12,026 nt of DNA, taken from the NCBI GenBank assembly GCA_009929055.1, contig SABI01000054.1, forward strand, positions 1-12,026, read 5' to 3'. The notes beneath the pieces are model-generated. The model saw only the letters and a program-made list of their open reading frames with translations, was not told where the DNA came from and made no database searches. The translations under genes and the position numbers were made by a program. The stretch is from Spirochaetia bacterium (GTDB lineage: Bacteria; Spirochaetota; Spirochaetia; Sphaerochaetales; Sphaerochaetaceae). Numbering within the stretch: the first letter of the stretch is position 1; each line of letters opens with the position of its first letter. Below are positions 7,454 through 12,026 of the stretch, piece by piece.

Positions 7454-8706
7454 GTCGTTCTCCTATTCTGTTGGTTCAACATATGGGTGAAAAGGGCAGA
7501 GCCTTGTAGGATAGAACCAGTGTCGATTCTCTCATCTACTTGGTGAACTAATGTTAAAATGGTGTGAAAATCAATCTCTTTATTAACTGGGGAAAATCCA
7601 TAGACATCACACCCTAGTTGTCCTAAGAACCTGCCATCAGTTCTACCAAGGGCAAATACTGGCAGTAGCGGACCTCCCTCAAAATAAGAGGGGACATATT
7701 CATCAGCTGCCCTATACAGTGGTGTATCTAAAGAGGAGATAAACCCAGGAAGAAAGGCACTAATTTCATAGGTTGCCGCTATTCCATCAAACAATGACTC
7801 TAAGATCTCTGTAGCATCATTGAGAGTTTTTCCTGGTAGGAGCTGGATAGCGAAGTCAAATTGTATTGAATACGGGAGAACATTTATTTGATTACCTATA
7901 TCATAGGAATTGAGAATAAATGCATTATGAGAGTTATAGTGTTTAAAGTGAGATAAGAATTTGTCTTGTATCGGCTCTTTTATCATCTCATTAAATCTGA
8001 TAGAGACAGGGTTCTCTTCTTCCTTAAAATCATAAGAGCTCATCCTCTCAAGGAGTGTGGTAAACGTATCGACAGCTTTATTGTTTGATTTAAAGGAAGA
8101 GGGGCCAGAATCTCCTTTTATAGAGACCTTAACATCACATCTCCCCTTTTCTCCCATGGTGATAAGAAAGTATCCATCATCCCCATTTTCGACATAAAAA
8201 CCCCCTCCTTCATTAAGGACAGAGCCACCTTTAAACTCCTCTTTGTAGAGTTCTGCTACATAGCGCATCCCATACTCGCTCCCCTTCTCTTCATCACTTG
8301 TGGCAACGAAATAGAGGGGGCGGTCTAAAGTAGTTTCATCAACACTAAGAAATGCGATTAATTCCATGACGGTGAGATGTTTTGTATCAACAGTACCACG
8401 GCCATAGATAATTTTCTCAACTTCCACAGCATCAAATGGGGGATAAGACCACTCTTGGCCTTCAGTTGAGACAACATCTAAGTGGCTGATGAGGATAATT
8501 GGAGGAGTTGAATTATGAGGCCCTTTACGGGCGATAATATTCTCTCTCTTCTCCCCTTTCTTCACAATTTCATATTCAATGTTGTGTTCATCAAAAATGG
8601 AGGCAATATAGGCACACAGGAGGTGTTCATCTCCAGGGGGGTTGGTTGTATTAATCCTTAACATCTCTTTAAATATTGAGATGATTTTTTCATCATTATA
8701 GATCAT
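7450..8706 (-). CDS. M20 family metallopeptidase (ArgE/DapE/ACY1/CPG2 type), copy 1
   Basis: A 418-residue cytoplasmic zinc hydrolase; the family removes C-terminal residues, splits dipeptides or deacylates amino acids. Seen in order: T-N-P-P-G-D-E at 21-27; S-H-L-D-V-V with ligand His75 and Asp77; G-R-G-T-V-D with bridging Asp107; D-E-E-K-G-S with general base Glu139 and ligand Glu140; N-E-G-G-G with ligand Glu166; R-T-D-G-R at 355-359; and ligand His388 in H-Q-V-D-E-R. The metal centre is therefore complete. In the lid domain the usual Gly-His-x-Ser is G-P-S-S (201-204), so the histidine is replaced by Pro202. The ATG at 8706 follows AGGA by 7 bases and shares one base with the upstream M24 stop (TAATG); its own TGA overlaps the next ATG. 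It is a paralogue of 9881-11146. Substrate unknown. Confidence 0.92.
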   Translation of the reverse strand: MIYNDEKIISIFKEMLRINTTNPPGDEHLLCAYIASIFDEHNIEYEIVKKGEKRENIIARKGPHNSTPPIILISHLDVVSTEGQEWSYPPFDAVEVEKIIYGRGTVDTKHLTVMELIAFLSVDETTLDRPLYFVATSDEEKGSEYGMRYVAELYKEEFKGGSVLNEGGGFYVENGDDGYFLITMGEKGRCDVKVSIKGDSGPSSFKSNNKAVDTFTTLLERMSSYDFKEEENPVSIRFNEMIKEPIQDKFLSHFKHYNSHNAFILNSYDIGNQINVLPYSIQFDFAIQLLPGKTLNDATEILESLFDGIAATYEISAFLPGFISSLDTPLYRAADEYVPSYFEGGPLLPVFALGRTDGRFLGQLGCDVYGFSPVNKEIDFHTILTLVHQVDERIDTGSILQGSALFTHMLNQQNRRTT

Positions 8707-9884
8707 TACTTTGTCCTACTAATATAATAGAGTTCTGTTTGTCTCTCACTAAGGACTCGAGCTTTACCTTCTGTGATAACAATATTCTCCTCTACAATGA
8801 AAGAGGGGTTGTTATCATCTTGGATGACGGTGGGTTCAATAGCATAGACTTCACTTAGTTGCACTTCACTTAAGACATTGGGGCGTTTTTCATTATAGAA
8901 ACTTAAAGTAGTCCCTCCATCGTGAACTTGCTGCCCTAATTGGTGACCACTAGCATGACGGATTGTAGGATACCCTCCCCCTTCTATGATAGATCTTCCA
9001 AAGGTGTCGACTTCCCATCCTTTCATACCAACTCTAATATTCTCAATAATTGCACTAACTGCATTCACCGTTGTCCTAAACGCACGAAGGGACTGTTCAT
9101 CAGCATGAGTTTCTCCCTTTCTTAGGGCATAAAAACTACGAGCTATATCAGAACAGTAGTTATTGTACTTAACAGAGAAATCTATAATAAGAATATCTCC
9201 CTCTTGAAAGATATTGTTACTATTAGGTTTCCTATGGGCAAGGCCACAACGATTGATGCAGATAAGGGGGTATGAATAGGGTTCGTCAAAGGCATTTATT
9301 ACCCCCTCTTCTTTCATGAGAGGGATAAATAAATCTCCAATCTCTGTTTCACTCATCCCAATTGCTATCTTTTCTCTCACTTTAGCGTAGATGTTACAGG
9401 TCTTTGTAACCGCTATTTCAATTTGCTTAATTTCATAATTACTTTTTCTTGCTCTAATTTCTCTTATAAAAACATCGCTTGAACATTCAATTCGCTCTAA
9501 GAGCTCTTTTGTAATCATCTTTTCTAACATCAAGTATTGTCCAACAGTTAATCCATCAATAAGGTAATCGTCCTCACTAATATTAAGGGCAAGTTTCTTT
9601 ATATCAATAGATGAAAAAAGGGTAATAAAGTCTGCTTCAAAATCTTCATCCACCGTGAGGACATCAAAGATGCCAAACTCTTCATACATAGGGGCATCAG
9701 TTTTTCCTGTAATCACATAATGAAGGCCATCAGAGCGAAAAAAGAAGGCTGTTTGTGCAACAACGTGGACAGGGAGTAACAAAGGAAGGACAACATCACT
9801 ATCCTCTCTGGAAAGGATGAGGTAGGTATCGATTCCCTCTTTTTGTAGAAAAGAGGTGAGTTGGTCTATCTTTTCACGTATCAT
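8706..9884 (-). CDS. M24 family metallopeptidase (Xaa-Pro peptidase/creatinase fold), copy 2
   Basis: A 392-residue paralogue of the M24 gene at 6272-7453, with the same layout: a creatinase-type N-terminal domain (about 5-135, with D-G-L-T-V-G at 110-115) and a pita-bread catalytic domain (about 145-385). The metal ligands Asp235, Asp246, His314, Glu350 and Glu365 are all in place, as are His217 (A-H-R-K-P), His310 and His321. No signal peptide or membrane segment is seen. The loop before the first ligand differs clearly from copy 1 (E-P-Y-S-Y-P-L-I-C-I-N-R-C-G here versus G-T-L-T-P-P-I-V-M-R there), which suggests different substrate pockets. The ATG at 9884 has AAGGAG 7 bases upstream and forms an ATGA overlap with the preceding M20 gene; its TAA overlaps the next M20 start by one base. 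Probably an aminopeptidase/prolidase-like enzyme, but non-peptide amide hydrolysis cannot be excluded. Confidence 0.92.
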   Translation of the reverse strand: MIREKIDQLTSFLQKEGIDTYLILSREDSDVVLPLLLPVHVVAQTAFFFRSDGLHYVITGKTDAPMYEEFGIFDVLTVDEDFEADFITLFSSIDIKKLALNISEDDYLIDGLTVGQYLMLEKMITKELLERIECSSDVFIREIRARKSNYEIKQIEIAVTKTCNIYAKVREKIAIGMSETEIGDLFIPLMKEEGVINAFDEPYSYPLICINRCGLAHRKPNSNNIFQEGDILIIDFSVKYNNYCSDIARSFYALRKGETHADEQSLRAFRTTVNAVSAIIENIRVGMKGWEVDTFGRSIIEGGGYPTIRHASGHQLGQQVHDGGTTLSFYNEKRPNVLSEVQLSEVYAIEPTVIQDDNNPSFIVEENIVITEGKARVLSERQTELYYISRTK

Positions 9885-11146
9885 GTGGTTTCTCCTTGTA
9901 GGTAGGCTGTGGTTAATTCATAGAGGACCTTATAGCAAAAGTTAACACTTTCTAGACTGATTCTCTCATCTATTCCATGAATTAATGGCAGGACTTGGGT
10001 AAATGGTTCACTCACTAGTAGTGGAGCAAAGCCAAAGATTTCACACCCTAATGGGTGTAAGAATTTTCCATCATTAGAGCCAGGGGTAATAAAGGGGAGT
10101 AAGGAGGTAATACTTGGATCAACTTTTTGAAGGGATCTAAGGATAAGACTCGTCATGTACTCACTACTAATAGACTCGTATCCTTTAGAAAAAGAGAGGA
10201 GTTCTATCGTTACGGGAAGCCCTGTAAGGGCCTCTTCTATCTTACGTATGAATTGCTCTTTGGAAATATGGGGAAGTAAGCGGCAGTCGAAATCGACAGA
10301 AGCTCTTACATTCTTTTCTAACTTAGTATTTCGTGCCCCTCCATGAATAACAGTTGCAGTAATCATATGGGAGCTCATGGTATCGATAAGTAGTTTTGTT
10401 TTCTCGTCAGTTGTCCCAACAAAATGGGTTGATAGAAGGGCACTTGTAGGAGAAGGGGTATCATCGATGATGAGGTTTTGGAGAGTATTGATTACCCTTA
10501 CTAATATTTTTTCGTGGCTAAGAAGAGGGAAGTAGGGGTTAAAGTTTTTATCTTCTTTCACCTTTACTCCTATTCTTGCTACGGATTTCTGTCCACTTTC
10601 AAAGAGGTAGTGACTTTTCCCTTTTGCATCAAATAAGGCAAACCCTCCCCCTTCGTTGAGGACTATCTTATTACCTAACTTCTCTTTCATCCCCTCTTCT
10701 TGAATAAGTTTTTCGAGGCCAAAAGAAGAACCTTTTTCTTCATCAGCGCTAAAGACAAAGATGATTCCTTTGTTAAGGGTATGAGAGATGGGGGCGAGTT
10801 CTTTAATGAGATTAAGGGCACAAGCAGTAAAATATTTCATATCAAGAGTTCCCCTACCATAGAGAAATCCATCATCTATAACAGCTGCAAATGGGTCGTG
10901 TGTCCAATCCTCTTTATGTGCTAACACTACATCTAGATGGCTTAATATGATAAGGCTCTCTTTATTTTGAGGGCCAAGTTCTACTACAATATTTCCCCTA
11001 TTTTCATTATATGTATAGATTGTGTAGGGAACTTTATAGGGTTCAATGAGATTTTTTATATATTCTACTGCAATAATCTCATTGCCAGGGGGGTTTTGAG
11101 TATCGAGTCGTATGAGGTCTTGTAGAATAGATATAGTGTCATTCAT
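9881..11146 (-). CDS. M20 family metallopeptidase (ArgE/DapE/ACY1/CPG2 type), copy 2
   Basis: A 421-residue cytoplasmic zinc hydrolase and paralogue of 7450-8706. Motifs: N-P-P-G-N-E at 18-23; S-H-L-D-V-V with His70 and Asp72; G-R-G-T-L-D with Asp102; D-E-E-K-G-S with base Glu136 and ligand Glu137; N-E-G-G-G with Glu165; S-N-D-G-K at 357-361; and H-G-I-D-E-R with His390. The catalytic site looks complete, but the lid-domain Gly-His-x-Ser found in most relatives is absent (region about 196-212). The ATG at 11146 is chosen because AGGAG lies 11 bases upstream and the family consensus begins soon after. A GTG at 11188 is in frame and would add a hydrophobic 14-residue leader, but that stretch is the stem-loop plus the ribosome site. 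First of four coupled hydrolase genes; its TGA overlaps the M24 start. Confidence 0.92.
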   Translation of the reverse strand: MNDTISILQDLIRLDTQNPPGNEIIAVEYIKNLIEPYKVPYTIYTYNENRGNIVVELGPQNKESLIILSHLDVVLAHKEDWTHDPFAAVIDDGFLYGRGTLDMKYFTACALNLIKELAPISHTLNKGIIFVFSADEEKGSSFGLEKLIQEEGMKEKLGNKIVLNEGGGFALFDAKGKSHYLFESGQKSVARIGVKVKEDKNFNPYFPLLSHEKILVRVINTLQNLIIDDTPSPTSALLSTHFVGTTDEKTKLLIDTMSSHMITATVIHGGARNTKLEKNVRASVDFDCRLLPHISKEQFIRKIEEALTGLPVTIELLSFSKGYESISSEYMTSLILRSLQKVDPSITSLLPFITPGSNDGKFLHPLGCEIFGFAPLLVSEPFTQVLPLIHGIDERISLESVNFCYKVLYELTTAYLQGETT

Positions 11147-11157
11147 AATAAAAAAAA

Positions 11158-11162
11158 CTCCT
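11158..11162 (-). promoter_or_regulatory. Ribosome binding site deciding the M20 copy 2 start
   Basis: AGGAG is separated from the ATG at 11146 by 11 bases that include a run of eight T on the coding strand. The spacing is slightly long, but no other start nearby has a comparable site. It argues against the upstream GTG at 11188. Confidence 0.65.
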
Positions 11163-11167
11163 ACCAA

Positions 11168-11195
11168 TAGTACGGTGCCCAAGAGCACCGTACTA
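11168..11195 (-). terminator. Intercistronic stem-loop after the binding-protein gene (attenuator or mRNA-stabilising)
   Basis: Two perfectly complementary 11-base arms, TAGTACGGTGC (11168-11178) and GCACCGTACTA (11185-11195), enclose a 6-base loop. The hairpin starts 18 bases after the binding-protein stop and sits in the largest gap of the operon (67 bases). On the coding strand a run of eight T follows, but only 10 bases beyond the stem, with the M20 ribosome site in between, so this is not a textbook terminator. Such hairpins after binding-protein genes often stabilise the upstream message or reduce read-through, giving more binding protein than downstream products. That role is inferred. 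Confidence 0.75.
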
Positions 11196-11213
11196 GATTA
11201 ATGAATTAAAGGT

Positions 11214-12026
11214 TTATTTTAGAGTCCAGAGGTGAGAATTTAATGTATAGCCACGAGTGTCAGGGGTGAGGCCTCCAACGTTGTTTCCAGCTACGATTGT
11301 TTCATTCTTTCCAGCATAAGTAAACCAAGGAAGATCTTCAGTAATTTGTTCTGAAATTTTGTTTAAAATTGCATTTCTCTTTGCTTGGTCTGTAGTGATT
11401 GCTTGCTCAGCAAACCATTTTTGAACATCTTTGTTATCATAATGATAGAAGTTCCAGAATGGATCATCTACAAAGTATTGAGCATATTCGTTAGGATCTG
11501 ATTCTTGAGCGAATCCTAAGAGGTAGGCATCAAATGCTGCATCTGTTGCACTCGTTGATTTATCGAAAGCAGGAGAGTTAGCTAAGTTACCGTTTTTATC
11601 ACTCTTTCGAAGTAAGACGTCAATGAGGGCTCCAAAGTCTACTAATTTAAGGTTCAAGTCAACACCAGCCATTTTCCATTGTTCTTTAAGAATGGCAGCT
11701 TGTGGAGCACTACTTTCAGCATAAAAAAGTTCAATCTTTAATGGTTTTCCACTCTTTTCATAGATCTTTGTTGATCCATTCATCGTATAGCCAACACTTT
11801 CAATCATGCTCTTTGCTTTTGAAACACTATAGGTATAAGGATTGTCATTTGCAGAGTCAGCAGGAGAACCTTTTGGGAAGATAGAGTCGTGAGGATACCC
11901 AGTTACTCCATAAGCACCACTGACTAGAGCATCTTTGTTTGTTGCATACGTATTAACATAACCAATCAAATTATTTAAATATGGCTGAAATGTTGAGTAG
12001 AGTCCTGAAAATGCCGAAAATTGCGA
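11214..12026 (-). CDS. ABC transporter substrate-binding protein, family 5 (DppA/OppA-like), C-terminal part
   Basis: The frame is open from the right edge of the window to a TAA at 11214-11216, giving 270 residues of what is usually a protein of about 500-600 residues. The N-terminus, signal peptide or lipobox, and the operon promoter therefore lie outside the window. The internal TTG at 11969 is not a start, since the frame continues upstream without a stop. The fragment has features of the family 5 peptide-binding fold: a helix with A-T-N-K-D-A-L, then a G-x-P-x-x-S-I-F-P segment (as in I-P-P of relatives), a segment with A-K-S-M-I-E-S-V-G-Y, the strand-helix unit A-A-I-L-K-E-Q-W-K-M-A-G-V-D-L, an A-x-x-D-P-N-E-Y segment, and a C-terminal L-P-W-F-T-Y. 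Being first in the gene series, it should deliver the imported compound to the DppBCDF-type channel. Its ligand is unknown. Confidence 0.88.
   Translation of the reverse strand, partial: SQFSAFSGLYSTFQPYLNNLIGYVNTYATNKDALVSGAYGVTGYPHDSIFPKGSPADSANDNPYTYSVSKAKSMIESVGYTMNGSTKIYEKSGKPLKIELFYAESSAPQAAILKEQWKMAGVDLNLKLVDFGALIDVLLRKSDKNGNLANSPAFDKSTSATDAAFDAYLLGFAQESDPNEYAQYFVDDPFWNFYHYDNKDVQKWFAEQAITTDQAKRNAILNKISEQITEDLPWFTYAGKNETIVAGNNVGGLTPDTRGYTLNSHLWTLK

Larger units (their letters stand above)
6272..11146 (-). repeat. Diverged tandem duplication of a two-gene M20-M24 unit
   Basis: Four hydrolase genes alternate in family (M20, M24, M20, M24 in transcription order). Within each unit the M20 stop and M24 start overlap as ATGA (9881-9884 and 7450-7453), and the two units are joined by a one-base TAATG overlap at 8706. 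The two M20 proteins share many motif-flanking residues (N-E-G-G-G, D-E-E-K-G-S, and L-G-C-x-x-x-G-F), as do the two M24 proteins, so duplication of the pair as a block is the simplest explanation. No long nucleotide identity is obvious by eye, so the event is old or the second pair was acquired from a relative. Confidence 0.7.
148..12026 (-). other. Peptide (or peptide-like compound) uptake and breakdown operon
   Basis: Eleven complete genes plus one truncated gene run in the same direction. Gaps are at most 30 bases apart from the 67-base gap containing the stem-loop, and several starts overlap the previous stop. No promoter-like or terminator-like interruption other than that stem-loop is seen, so co-transcription is likely. 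The content joins binding protein, importer, hydrolases, aminotransferase, RidA and a PAS-HTH regulator into one pathway. Confidence 0.8.

Noticed and set aside
7450..9884. Possible stop-codon recoding or gene fusion at the TGA stops of the M20 genes
   Set aside because: Each TGA overlaps an ATG with its own ribosome site in a different frame, and the upstream proteins end at normal family length. This is standard translational coupling.
11147..11188. A 14-residue hydrophobic N-terminal extension of the M20 copy 2 protein from a GTG at 11188, resembling a signal or membrane segment
   Set aside because: The extension is the translation of the right half of the stem-loop and of the AGGAG ribosome site. 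The ATG at 11146 has that site upstream and gives the normal family N-terminus, so the enzyme is cytoplasmic like its paralogue.
11214..11969. A short binding-protein gene starting at a TTG at 11969
   Set aside because: The frame stays open to the window edge beyond that codon, and the visible part is only the C-terminal portion of the family, so it is a gene cut by the window rather than a short gene.
1..12026. Mobile elements, CRISPR arrays, tRNA or rRNA genes
   Set aside because: No transposase, integrase, direct-repeat array, cloverleaf or rRNA-like segment was found on reading either strand; the whole window is accounted for by the operon and the edge gene.

Overview
The window holds one long minus-strand operon from an AT-rich bacterium. 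Strong AGGAG-type ribosome binding sites, some GTG starts, very tight gene packing and TGA used as a normal stop codon suggest a low-GC lineage such as Bacillota. A spirochaete or fusobacterium cannot be excluded, because there is no rRNA or other marker gene. No tRNA, rRNA, IS element, phage gene, CRISPR array or origin was seen, and there is no gene-free stretch over 100 bases. The operon promoter is not visible: the first gene in view is cut by the right edge.

In transcription order (right to left) the layout is: the C-terminal half of an extracellular peptide/solute-binding protein (11214-12026); a perfect 11-bp stem-loop (11168-11195) in the largest gap of the operon; four cytoplasmic metallohydrolases in strictly alternating order, M20, M24, M20, M24 (11146 down to 6272), joined by 1-4 base overlaps; a complete Dpp/Opp ABC transporter core with two permeases and two ATPases (6260-2450); a RidA enamine/imine deaminase (2419-2039); a YheO-type PAS + HTH regulator (2033-1383); and a fold-type-I PLP aminotransferase (1371-148). 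At the left edge the last 54 codons of an unidentified plus-strand gene run convergently into the aminotransferase and overlap its 3' end by 18 bases.

Read together, this looks like a self-contained catabolic module. The binding protein and ABC transporter import a small peptide or peptide-like compound. Two M20/M24 enzyme pairs hydrolyse it in the cytoplasm. The aminotransferase processes a released amino acid, RidA clears reactive enamine/imine intermediates, and the PAS-HTH protein probably senses a ligand and controls the operon. The members belong to known families. The unusual parts are the duplicated, interleaved M20-M24 dyad and the apparent loss in both M20 enzymes of the lid-domain histidine normally found in a Gly-His-x-Ser motif. 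The substrate is not determined by the sequence.
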